From positions 1-52,132 of the forward strand of contig JADGJG010000069.1 in NCBI GenBank assembly GCA_027596195.1: a stretch of 52,132 nt of DNA, read 5' to 3'. The stretch comes from Podochytrium sp. JEL0797 (taxonomy: Eukaryota > Chytridiomycota > Chytridiomycetes > Chytridiales > Chytriomycetaceae). Of this stretch, positions 32,274 to 45,200 are shown piece after piece. Numbering within the stretch: position 1 is the first letter of the stretch; each line of letters begins with the position of its first letter. A program made the position numbers and the translations under genes. The notes beneath the pieces were generated by a model, which did not search any database, was not told where the DNA came from, and saw only the letters and a program-made list of their open reading frames with translations.

Positions 32274-35200
32274 TTACGTAACAACCGTGCTGAATGCCGC
32301 TCCCGGGGAGGCTTCTGGGCCAGGCGTTGAACGCAAACGTTCACTTCTGGCACCAGAGCCGGAAGGGGCCGCAGCATCAGCCACGGTAAAAGAAAAATCC
32401 ACATCATCCACTCCACCAACACCAACACGGTCCACTCGACGCTCCCGCTCCACATCCATCATAAAATCCATCCCACCCCCCTCATCCTCATCATCGTCGT
32501 CATCCTCATCATCAAACACCCCCCCACCCCAGCCACCAGCACCACCAGCACCACCACCTTCCTCATCATCACCATCACCATCACCATCACCATCACCACC
32601 ACCACCACCACCATCATCCTCATCATTGCCGATACCGTCCCTCGCCCTCCTGCGTCGCTCCTTCGCAAGCTCGCGGTGCTTCTTGCGTGCATCACGCTCA
32701 CGCTGTTTAGCCATCAGCTTGCCGCGCATGAACGGGGCATCGTACACGGCATTCAGCAGCGCAATCGTCCATCCCAGACTCTCTTGGAACTCGGCCGACT
32801 TGGCGTCACGTGCCATCTTGAACGGCGAGGCGTCGGCGTCGCAGTGAGGGTCCCCGCAACGAGAATTCGAACACGTGAACATCTTGGACACGCCGATGCG
32901 CGAGATGCGGCCGCAGAAGCAGAGGATCGTGCTGCCACACTCTGTGAAGACCAGCAATCCGCGCACGAGACTCAAGACTTTGGCAAATCTCTCGTCCAAA
33001 CTCCACCCCCTGATATCCTCCTTGAAGTCGAACATGCCCGCGTTGAAGCTCTTGTTGAACATCTGCGACATCATCAACTGTCTCGATCGAATATGGCCGC
33101 CACCGAGAGTTCCGACGAGCTTGAGCGCTCCTGTGTTTTTGTTTTGTTTCAGTGGATCCGAGTTCTCAACGATCGAAATAAACTCGAATTACCTGGCAAC
33201 CCCGGTTTCCCACCCGACTTCTTCTTTCCCATCGTGCTGAAATCCGAGGTTCCCCTGATGTTGGCCGTGGCAGCCAAACGCGCACCCTGCAGCTGCGTTC
33301 CACGCACAAACTTGGCACGCCTCTCGTGCAAACTGCGCTCCATCTGATAGTGGGTGCGGCCCCTTGGGTCTTTGTCATCCACCTGCTGCGCTCGCGATTC
33401 CGTCTCTGCTGCTGTTCGTGCATGGTGTGCCACCTTTGTCGCTCGCGCCAATCTCGCCAACTCCTCGGCATTCGCACCCTCCTCCTTCGCTGCATCGACA
33501 TACGCGCCATACGCCGCCATAAACGCGCCAACAGCAGCCTTCACCCCATCCTCCGCGAGTGCCGCCTCCTTGCTCTTGATTCGATGGTACTCCATCCGGT
33601 CGGCGATATACAGATTCTCATGGAGGTACTTCGGGTTGTTTTTGGAAGTGTGTCCGCTGCTCCATTTCGCCGTGTCGAACGTGCTGAGGCCTGTGCGGGG
33701 AAAACAAATGTCAAACCGCGGAATCCCCCCCCCCCCATCCAAAAAAATCGAGACGAACCTTGATCCCCAAACATCGTCAAGCAATCAACAGGCAACTTGT
33801 GAGCAGCATCATGAGCGAATGTCCCGGGGATAGACGCCGGATTTGTTTTGGGAGGCGAGATGTACGTATGGTTCCCCTGGTAGTTTCCGAGCCGTTTTTG
33901 AAGGTCTGGATACTCGGCAAAGTCGGCCTTGTTGTAGAGCTTCCCGTGGAACTTGAGCTCAACCAACGTCCGATCCAGCTTGCGGTTTATCCTGCGCCGC
34001 AACGCCGCGTCCCCAATCTCGCGAATCTTGACCCGAACATACGTCACGTAAGAGCTCTGGAGCTGTTTGGCTGCCTTCAACGACGGATTCCGCGGGTCCG
34101 ACCTCAACACTGAACGCGACTCCAACATTCCCTTCAACACACCCTCAATCTCCGGCATCGCCTTCTCCCAATCCGCGTCTCGCTTCTTCTTGGCCTCGTT
34201 CTCGTCCCACGTCATTTTCGGATATTCGCGACCCGCAATCCGCGCCTTGATCTCGAGCCTCACCTTCTCCGTACGAATGATTCGCATCAATGGAACATCC
34301 ACCGTCATTCTATCCTCGTCCTCGTAGTGGTGCACCCTTGGTGCCCCCATGCACCACCCCAACAGCGAATTGTCCAGGGGAAAGGAGATTGGAGGCGCCT
34401 CGTCAATATTCAGATGGAACTGCTGCTTTGACGAATGCGAAATCTTGATTCCGAGCGGAGTTGTGACATGGCGCCCTTTCTCCCCCTTCACCAACGCATG
34501 CTCCCTCAAATCAACGTGGTAGACTGGACTCAAATGTTTCGAAGTCATATCTCCCTTCAACGTCTCCCGCGTGTCGTCGGTCTCGAGGAATCGCACGTGC
34601 ATGAAACGGTTTGCGTCGTGGTCGTCGCCAGCTGCAAACTGGACGGGTTGGAGTGGCAGCTTTTTGCCCGGCGGGCGAGGGAGGAGAATGGTGGACTTTT
34701 CGTGATGAAAAAACGCGCTGTTGGCGGCAAGGAGTTGTGGAAACACAGGTTCTGTTTGTGTGTGGAATGTGTTTCAGAAATCAAAAACGCTAAAAAAGTT
34801 GGAGGCGGAGTACAAATAAAACTTACTTTTGCTTGGGCCGAGAGCATTTGCCCAGTTGTCCACAGAGATGGTGGCGTTTTTGCAGGGTGTCTGGAGCACT
34901 TTGCTGATTCCCTCCAGTCCAAATCGCTTTTGAACTTCTCCATCGTCACCAAACAGCAAGTTTTCCGCATTGCCCAGCTTTCCCAACGATCCCAACACCC
35001 TGCGCAAATCGTGCATTTCCAACTCACCAGCAGACGCAAATGGGGCTTGAGGGGCCTCATATCTAGGAGGCTCAAACGCGGTGTTGGTCAACGCGAAAGA
35101 CATGGGGTTCAGTGACTTGGTGATGTCATACGCAAAACCGTCACGAGTAGACGAAAACGACTGATGCTGCTGCGCCATGATCAACAAGTCGTTTTCGTCC

Positions 35201-38200
35201 AGCTCCAATCCATCCACCTCGTCCCCACACGTCGCACTGTGCCACCGGTACGAATACGCGAAAGCTTCGAGCAACAACTTGGAAGCTGAAACCGCAAACT
35301 CCGAAGTAGTCGTAGCCGCCATACCAATCATTGTAGCGTTGTCCTTGAAGCACCCGCGAGAGTCCATCGGGTTGAGGTGCATGAGGAAATCCGCCGTCGC
35401 TTGCTCGGTGCGCGTTAACCCCCCAATTTCAACAACAGCATGCCCGCTTCCAACAAACTGCGGTTCCCCCTCCCCAACACGCTGCGAAAACGGACCATAT
35501 TCAACCCGGACCCTCAACGACTGATTCCGTTCCTCCGCCTGCGGCAGCCCCTCAAAATAACTGCTGCGCTTCTCAAACTGCCCCACCAATAATCCCGCAA
35601 ACACCTCCGCCGAATAGAGTTTTCCATGAGCAAAATGATCTCCATCAGCATTACACTCGTGTTCCTTTGGAGGGTCCGACATTCCGATCGGGACTTGGCT
35701 GTCGTCTGGGAAGATGCGGTAAACCAGATTGGAAACGTTCCCCTCCAAGAACTTGCGAGCATTGTCGTCTTTGGTGGCCTTCTTCTCCTCTGTGCTCGGT
35801 TTCTCTCCAGCGAGCTTCGCGGCAGCCTTGGCAGCCTTGGCAGCCTTGGCAGTACCCTTGCCCTTCTTGGCAGCCTTGGCAGGACCCTTGCCCTTCTTGG
35901 CGGTGTTGGCAGCTTCGGCGGCAGCCTTTTCTTGAGCCAGCTTGGATCTGAAGTCGCGAGAGGTTTTGAACTCAGTCAAGAACGTAAACATCTTGTGAGC
36001 GTGGCCGTTGCTGAGCCCCCACGCTTCGGCGCAAGTCTTTCGAGTTGGTTCGTCGGGAATCAAAGAAATCAAACTCGGGATGATGGCCCCGCGCAGATTC
36101 TTGAGACATGCCGAGTCCCTCTTCGGATCCGCACTCAGATACATCCGCTCCCCTCCCACCACCTCCTCCACAACGAACCCAACGGACCCATTCTCCATGC
36201 GCCGCTTCCACTCCTTCTCCACACACTTGAAACGAGCGTCTTCATGGTTCAACACGAGATCCAGCATATGGTAGAGAATCCAATCAGGGCCGTTGGTGGG
36301 AGTGAGTTTCGTGAGCGAGAGGACCGTGTCCAAGAGGAAGATGAAGGCACACTCGGAGGAAGCCACAAAGGTATCTCGAAACAAGGCACGAAGCTGACTG
36401 GGAGTGTACTCGCGTAGAACATGGTGGTCGAGAGAATCTGCGGAGCCCAGGCGGTGGAAATCGCGGGAATGGAGGAACGCGACATCGCGGCCAATGAGAT
36501 CGGTGTGGTCGGTGGAGGGGATGGTGGCTCGAGCCGTAATGGCAGGGTTGGACAGAATGGCCAAGTGGAGCAGTGGGACCCAAAACGCGAAACCGGACAC
36601 ACAGACGCGAGTCGCCACATACATCAAATGGACGGCATGAATGAATTTGACGAGGATGGCTTTTTCTTCCTCCTTCACCGCCACTGCGGTTTTGAACATG
36701 TGGGTTAGAAAATGATCGGGTGTGATGTCAAAAGTGAAACTCACCGATGGCAGTCAAAGTCGAATAAATCTGACTCAGCTCGGTTTGGGGATTCAAACCA
36801 CTCTTGGTCTTGACATGCGGACTGCGCTCCATGAGCATTCTGCATGCCCCGATTGCGCGCTCCCTGTATTTTGCAAAAAAATCAGGTGGAGATTCGAAAA
36901 GTGGAGATGGAGCGAAACAAACAAAAACAAAACTCACGCCCTCAATCGAAACTCATCAGTGATGTTCCCGTCATCCAACTTTTGGACGTCCTCAATGACG
37001 CTCGTCAACATCAAATCGATGTTGTGCTTCTGCTCCTCGTAGTCATCCACGCTCATATCGCCAACATTCTTCGCGGCCTTGTACTCCTCGCCATCTATCC
37101 GAGGCGGCAGATTCCTCCTCCCCTTCTCCACCACACCCGCCACATCCTCCACATCCACATCCATCGGATCCGCTGCGGCGCTCGCGAGCTCGGGAGGCGC
37201 CGATTCAGCTGCTGATTCGATCGCTGGCTCACTCAAACCCGAATCCCCATCCTCCATCTCCACCGGCGCATCCATCCCCATATCCGTCCCATTCCGATCG
37301 AGCACGCTGAATAAGCCTGGGAACAAGTCAATGAATCCAACAGGAGGCTCTTTGGGGGGATTGAACTTGTACTTTCCCCGTGTCCAGTGCTCGTCCTTTC
37401 CACGACGGCGATGCGTTGGAACCAACTCGAATGAATCCGACACATCAGTCTCCGCGACTTTGACAATGAATGGCACCGTCAACACCTGCGCACCGCGAGA
37501 CTCGGGCAGCAGCGACTGATTCCGAACTCGAAACGACACCGAATGGCGGGGTACAGGAAGTTGCTTGAAGTGGAATGGAACGTCAACCGTCGTTTTGCCA
37601 GCGTTTGGATCCCGTGCGGCTTGCAGATCGATCGTGAGCGTGGCTTTGTCAAAGTAGGGTTTCGCGTGCGTCGACGGATCCTTCAAGTGCAGCAGCATGG
37701 CCCACAACTTGGCACCATCGAGCTTGCAGATCGACTCAGCTGATGTCATGGACTTCACAGTAGAAGCAGAGTTGACTCGTGTCTCCAACGCAGCAAGGTT
37801 CAACGGACCCAAAGGCGCGAGCGAAACTGCGTTCAGGACCAAAGCGGGAAGAATCCCTCCAAAGTTGTCCTTGCCGCGTTCAATCTTGCCCGATGACGAA
37901 TTTGAAGAGACGCGGATCCTGCAGTGGTTGGATTTCGGTTTGGAGGAGGAGGTGAAGGCCTGAGCGCCGAAGGTCAACGACTCCGCGTTGGATTTGCGCT
38001 GGAGCTCAAAGTGGGTTGGCAGCATCTTGGCCTGGGAGTGGAGCTGCAGCTGCTCTTGCTCGGTCTCCTTGAAGCACCAAACCCGGTTGGCTTGGTGGTC
38101 CAACAAGAGCACGTGGTTGTCGAGAACCACCCGGACGCCTCGGGTTGCGAAGGCTGCGGCTGGGGGATATCGGCGGAATTTCGTGAACGAAACCCGGTTG

Positions 38201-40536
38201 TTGACCAAGTTGCAGACGGGAATGTACTAGAAAATAAAAACACGCGTATTTGAGCCAAAGTCTTCGAGAAAAAATTTAATCAAAAACAAGAAACTCACGT
38301 CTTGAACTTCGTCTCCAGAACTCCAAAACACAACCAAAAGCAGCAAAACACCTCCAACTTCCTTGGAGGTCTCCTTGATCTCACTCGCGAACTTCTTTTC
38401 CAAAAGGACCCCAGGCCTATAATACGCATTCTTGTCGAGTTGCCCGCGATTCAGAAGGTGGAGAATGGCAGAGAGCGCGGTTTCGACTTCTCGGATCTTC
38501 AGCGTAGAAACAGCTGGCATCATCTTGTCGACCGAAAGACGAAGGCCCATGGTTGCAAGCTTGATGATGTTGCCCACCATGGAATCCACTTGGCAGCACT
38601 CCAAAAACTCGGCAGTGGTGATTGGCTCCTTGTCCACGAGAATACCACTCAGAAGATCTTCGGAATCATATAAAAGAAGGCGGAAATCAGAAAGAATGCT
38701 CAAATCGAGACCTTCGAGAACGAAATCAAAAAATCTCACCAAAACTCTCCACTGACATTGCCGCCGACGCCTCCTCATCCGCAACGTCAACACAATCTGA
38801 CGCAATATCCCGCTTGTGCTCGGAGAACTTGTTGCCCATGTAATCATGGATTCGGTGGGCGACTTCAGTGGCCATTGCGTTCCGGACAGCAGCAACTGGG
38901 GTGAAGCCGTTTGTCTGCTGGAACTGGATTGGACGGGTCCCCTTCTCCTTCGAAACCACCAGACAGTTCTTCTTCGCCTCCTCAAACGACTCTTCAACCG
39001 CGAGACCCAACCCGGCAACGTACGCATCCTTCATGATTTCGGGATCCATCAAGAACTCGTACATCGTTTCGTATGGCGAAGGCTCGAGTGGGATGCCCAA
39101 GAAGAGAACCACGGCCTCGAACGACTGGACAACGAACGAGTTGACTTCCTGCTTGTTCTCGGCAGTAGGGATCTGGCGAGGTTCAATGGGAGGGCCGTTT
39201 GGCCGAAACTCTCTACTGTAGTGGATGGCGGTAGTACCAATCCTGTGCGTGTGGGCTACTGGATGCGCCGTGACGATCTTGCGCACCCCTGGGATGGGCT
39301 GGGTGGGGATGCGAGAAATGCCCTCGAACTGATAGTCGAGGGGGAGGATGGCTTTGGCGGCATGGGAACCAGAAGCCCACACACTGATGACATTCGCACT
39401 TCCACCACCCATCAGCTGCAGGAGTGCGATAGTGATTCGATGCGCGAGGTTCTTGAGGTGGTCCTGGGATTTCTGCGCAGCGGAAGACCACCGCCTGTCC
39501 TCCTCCGACAAATCCCCGCAAGTCTTGACATGGGTGTGCGACAGAATGGGACAGAAGGGGCACACGTCGGAGGTCATGCTTGTCAGGGTGGAGATGGGTT
39601 CGTTCGAGACTTCACCCTTGGCGATGCGTTCCTGCATGGGGCCTTGCCAGGTGTTGGAATTGAGATCATATGTGGTGACTGGAAGGCCCAAGACTTTCTC
39701 AATATATTTGTATCCGCACTGGTGAGTCTCGGTTAGACTCAGGAATACGAATAAAATATAGAATAATACGCACCTCATAAATCGCGTTTTGCAAGTCCGC
39801 AGTCAAACATGAACCCTTCACCATACCAAAATAGAATTCCAGAGGGCATTGAAACTCATGGAGGGCAATGTTGAAGACAGCGTTCGGAGCCACAAGTCGC
39901 ATTTGCTCGAACTGTTCGTCAGTGGAGAGCGTGGTGTCTCGGAGGGGGTGTTGTTGTTCAAAATACTCGGCGTAAAGCTGGAATCCTTCCAAGACTTTGA
40001 TGGTGCCGCGGCCGTTTTCGAGACGGAGACAAAGCTCAGTTCCGAGACGAATGTAGAGCTCTGGCATCATTGTCACGATGGTGGTGTGGTGTCTTGCTCC
40101 GTGGAGTGTTTCTTCTGGAGGGAGTTGTGGGCCAACGTTCAAACGAAGGTGCTCGCAGGGCTGAAATAACCTGTATTAGAATGTTGAATAGGTTTAATTT
40201 GCAACATACCGATTCAAGCGCAGTTGTGGTGGATGTTTTGGCTGTCTTGAGTTTCTTGGCCAGCGGCATCGACGGAAAAGATTTCTCGTACGACTGAGCT
40301 GCCACTGGAGGGGATGTGGTGGAAGCCGCTGCTGATGCAAACGACTTGGACGATCGCGTAACACGACGAGATGATGGCTCCCCAGCAAGAGTGTGGGAAC
40401 CGTGTTGCGGCACAATGTTGGTGCCGTGTGTGCCGCCGAATTGCAGGAGCAACTGGCTTTTCCCTTTGCTTCTCGGCTCAGGTGGAGTGGAGCGGGCAGT
40501 CGCGGAGGACGAGGATGTGGCAGATTGCTTTGACAT
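32274..40536 (-). CDS. giant Fanzor-like protein, copy 2
   Basis: Exons are those of copy 1 shifted by 9,945 bp, and the translation is identical. Its 3' side faces the truncated transposase of copy 1 instead of the nitrilase. Confidence 0.55.
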
Positions 40537-40829
40537 GTTATGATGAAATTTAACGAAATTTTTTCCTGGGCCGCGGCGGTTTCATTGGGCGAATTTCGAG
40601 GGGTCAGACAAAGCAGGACGTTGAACGCAAACATTCCATTCACCAAATGGGCATAACAAACACCATCAAAAACCCAATATTTCGAAATGATAAATAGGTA
40701 TATGTAAGCGCGTTTTCTTTTTTCTTATCGCGCAAAACGAGATAAAATGAAAAGACAAGAACCCCATCCCACCCCACTCCATGAAATCATAAGCTGTTTT
40801 TTTAATGCAAAGTAGAAAAAGAAAATAAA

Positions 40830-42187
40830 TCAAAGAGGCTTGTGCTTGCAGTTTTTAGCATGAGTACCAGCATGTCCTTTGGTTGTAAATGTGGAGGTGC
40901 AGAGCTCATGGGGGCAAGGGAAGGAGGGTCTCTCAGAAGGATCCTGATGGGTGTTTTCATGTTGTTGGAGGTCCTTCTTGGATTTGAATTTCTTGCCAGG
41001 ACATTTCACGCAGACAAATTCGTGACCCGTCGCGCAAGGGACAAGGGTGTCTGGGTTGGTTTCGATCAAGTGCATCTCCAAATGGGCCACCAAATCCGGA
41101 AATCTCAAGTATGCAGTTGGGCATGTTGGACACTTGAATCCTCCCCTGGGATCACGATACCTGGGGCTGTCTTTTTCGGAGAGAGCATGTTGGATGACGG
41201 CTGAGAACTTTTCGAACTTGGTTTTGCAAGAGGAAACCACGCATGGGAAGGAAAGGACCTTTGGCTTGGATGCGACAGGATTGGTGGTGGTGGATGGAAT
41301 TCGTTGACGTTTCGAACAGTAAGCCTCATGGGGGTGAAGTTTGGTGCTACTGACGGATTCTTTCCCACAGTGCCCACACATGAATTTGCGCCATGAGCCA
41401 TGATACGCTTCGTGCGGGGCGGTATGCTGTGTCTCCATGTGGGTAATGATGAAAGACAAGCTTGACATGGTGAACTCGCAGGCCGGGCAGTTGAACAAGG
41501 AGGGGCCTGGGAACTCTTGAGCGGCGGCTTCGTGGATCCCGTTTAGATGGTCAACGACTTCGGCAAGCGAGCCAAACGCTGAGGTGCAAGACTTGACGCT
41601 GCACTTGAACACGAGCTTAGCAGCGGCAGCCGATTCCACTTTCTTCACGGCCAACTTCTCGGCTTGTTGTTCGGCCCAAGTGACGAGCGGTTCTGGTGCT
41701 GCGGGATCAGGAACAAACGACCCGTGACCACTTTTCACGAATCCATGCGAATTCTTGAGGTGCAGAAGGTGTTCGACCCATGTTGGTTGCTTCTTGTTGC
41801 AGAATTTGCATGCAATAGGAGTCATAAGGGGGCTGGTGATCTGATGGGCAATTTTTTTTTCGCCGACACCGACGGCCTTGTGGAAAGAATTAGCAAACAC
41901 AGAATAGTCAATTTGATTCCACGCCTTCTCAATCCATTTGCAAATTTCGAGATGGGAAACCTTCGCACCATTCACGAGGGACATGTGCTCCGACCATGAC
42001 TGCCGCAAATGATCCTTGAAGGGTTTTATGATGCCTACATCCAGTGGTTGCAGAATGGACGTGTATCCACCAGGAATCACAGCGATATCGACGTTTGCCT
42101 GCTGCAATCTCTGCTTAACGCGATCAGTCAAATGGGCCGACATGGAATCCCAGATGAGCAACTTGCGCTTGCGGGTTGGGTCGATGG
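40830..42187 (-). CDS. DDE transposase C-terminus with C2H2 fingers, copy 2; 5' truncated
   Basis: Identical to the copy at 30885-32242 and truncated at the same base by the start of unit 3. Confidence 0.78.
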
Positions 42188-42218
42188 GGAAGAAGAAAAG
42201 AAAAATGACTCACTATTT

Positions 42219-45200
42219 TTACGTAACAACCGTGCTGAATGCCGCTCCCGGGGAGGCTTCTGGGCCAGGCGTTGAACGCAAACGTTCACTTCTGGCACCA
42301 GAGCCGGAAGGGGCCGCAGCATCAGCCACGGTAAAAGAAAAATCCACATCATCCACTCCACCAACACCAACACGGTCCACTCGACGCTCCCGCTCCACAT
42401 CCATCATAAAATCCATCCCACCCCCCTCATCCTCATCATCGTCGTCATCCTCATCATCAAACACCCCCCCACCCCAGCCACCAGCACCACCAGCACCACC
42501 ACCTTCCTCATCATCACCATCACCATCACCATCACCATCACCACCACCACCACCACCATCATCCTCATCATTGCCGATACCGTCCCTCGCCCTCCTGCGT
42601 CGCTCCTTCGCAAGCTCGCGGTGCTTCTTGCGTGCATCACGCTCACGCTGTTTAGCCATCAGCTTGCCGCGCATGAACGGGGCATCGTACACGGCATTCA
42701 GCAGCGCAATCGTCCATCCCAGACTCTCTTGGAACTCGGCCGACTTGGCGTCACGTGCCATCTTGAACGGCGAGGCGTCGGCGTCGCAGTGAGGGTCCCC
42801 GCAACGAGAATTCGAACACGTGAACATCTTGGACACGCCGATGCGCGAGATGCGGCCGCAGAAGCAGAGGATCGTGCTGCCACACTCTGTGAAGACCAGC
42901 AATCCGCGCACGAGACTCAAGACTTTGGCAAATCTCTCGTCCAAACTCCACCCCCTGATATCCTCCTTGAAGTCGAACATGCCCGCGTTGAAGCTCTTGT
43001 TGAACATCTGCGACATCATCAACTGTCTCGATCGAATATGGCCGCCACCGAGAGTTCCGACGAGCTTGAGCGCTCCTGTGTTTTTGTTTTGTTTCAGTGG
43101 ATCCGAGTTCTCAACGATCGAAATAAACTCGAATTACCTGGCAACCCCGGTTTCCCACCCGACTTCTTCTTTCCCATCGTGCTGAAATCCGAGGTTCCCC
43201 TGATGTTGGCCGTGGCAGCCAAACGCGCACCCTGCAGCTGCGTTCCACGCACAAACTTGGCACGCCTCTCGTGCAAACTGCGCTCCATCTGATAGTGGGT
43301 GCGGCCCCTTGGGTCTTTGTCATCCACCTGCTGCGCTCGCGATTCCGTCTCTGCTGCTGTTCGTGCATGGTGTGCCACCTTTGTCGCTCGCGCCAATCTC
43401 GCCAACTCCTCGGCATTCGCACCCTCCTCCTTCGCTGCATCGACATACGCGCCATACGCCGCCATAAACGCGCCAACAGCAGCCTTCACCCCATCCTCCG
43501 CGAGTGCCGCCTCCTTGCTCTTGATTCGATGGTACTCCATCCGGTCGGCGATATACAGATTCTCATGGAGGTACTTCGGGTTGTTTTTGGAAGTGTGTCC
43601 GCTGCTCCATTTCGCCGTGTCGAACGTGCTGAGGCCTGTGCGGGGAAAACAAATGTCAAACCGCGGAATCCCCCCCCCCCCATCCAAAAAAATCGAGACG
43701 AACCTTGATCCCCAAACATCGTCAAGCAATCAACAGGCAACTTGTGAGCAGCATCATGAGCGAATGTCCCGGGGATAGACGCCGGATTTGTTTTGGGAGG
43801 CGAGATGTACGTATGGTTCCCCTGGTAGTTTCCGAGCCGTTTTTGAAGGTCTGGATACTCGGCAAAGTCGGCCTTGTTGTAGAGCTTCCCGTGGAACTTG
43901 AGCTCAACCAACGTCCGATCCAGCTTGCGGTTTATCCTGCGCCGCAACGCCGCGTCCCCAATCTCGCGAATCTTGACCCGAACATACGTCACGTAAGAGC
44001 TCTGGAGCTGTTTGGCTGCCTTCAACGACGGATTCCGCGGGTCCGACCTCAACACTGAACGCGACTCCAACATTCCCTTCAACACACCCTCAATCTCCGG
44101 CATCGCCTTCTCCCAATCCGCGTCTCGCTTCTTCTTGGCCTCGTTCTCGTCCCACGTCATTTTCGGATATTCGCGACCCGCAATCCGCGCCTTGATCTCG
44201 AGCCTCACCTTCTCCGTACGAATGATTCGCATCAATGGAACATCCACCGTCATTCTATCCTCGTCCTCGTAGTGGTGCACCCTTGGTGCCCCCATGCACC
44301 ACCCCAACAGCGAATTGTCCAGGGGAAAGGAGATTGGAGGCGCCTCGTCAATATTCAGATGGAACTGCTGCTTTGACGAATGCGAAATCTTGATTCCGAG
44401 CGGAGTTGTGACATGGCGCCCTTTCTCCCCCTTCACCAACGCATGCTCCCTCAAATCAACGTGGTAGACTGGACTCAAATGTTTCGAAGTCATATCTCCC
44501 TTCAACGTCTCCCGCGTGTCGTCGGTCTCGAGGAATCGCACGTGCATGAAACGGTTTGCGTCGTGGTCGTCGCCAGCTGCAAACTGGACGGGTTGGAGTG
44601 GCAGCTTTTTGCCCGGCGGGCGAGGGAGGAGAATGGTGGACTTTTCGTGATGAAAAAACGCGCTGTTGGCGGCAAGGAGTTGTGGAAACACAGGTTCTGT
44701 TTGTGTGTGGAATGTGTTTCAGAAATCAAAAACGCTAAAAAAGTTGGAGGCGGAGTACAAATAAAACTTACTTTTGCTTGGGCCGAGAGCATTTGCCCAG
44801 TTGTCCACAGAGATGGTGGCGTTTTTGCAGGGTGTCTGGAGCACTTTGCTGATTCCCTCCAGTCCAAATCGCTTTTGAACTTCTCCATCGTCACCAAACA
44901 GCAAGTTTTCCGCATTGCCCAGCTTTCCCAACGATCCCAACACCCTGCGCAAATCGTGCATTTCCAACTCACCAGCAGACGCAAATGGGGCTTGAGGGGC
45001 CTCATATCTAGGAGGCTCAAACGCGGTGTTGGTCAACGCGAAAGACATGGGGTTCAGTGACTTGGTGATGTCATACGCAAAACCGTCACGAGTAGACGAA
45101 AACGACTGATGCTGCTGCGCCATGATCAACAAGTCGTTTTCGTCCAGCTCCAATCCATCCACCTCGTCCCCACACGTCGCACTGTGCCACCGGTACGAAT

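Larger units (their letters stand above)
32243..42187 (-). mobile_element. 9,945-bp repeat unit, copy 2
   Basis: It is indistinguishable from copy 1, including homopolymers and microsatellites. Its left edge joins the cut end of the copy 1 transposase frame. Confidence 0.8.

Noticed and set aside
32071..32847. Plus-strand Ser/Pro-rich frame crossing the unit junction
   Set aside because: It is antisense to the transposase end and to the Asp/Gly tail of the giant gene; the Ser/Pro runs come from the trinucleotide tract.
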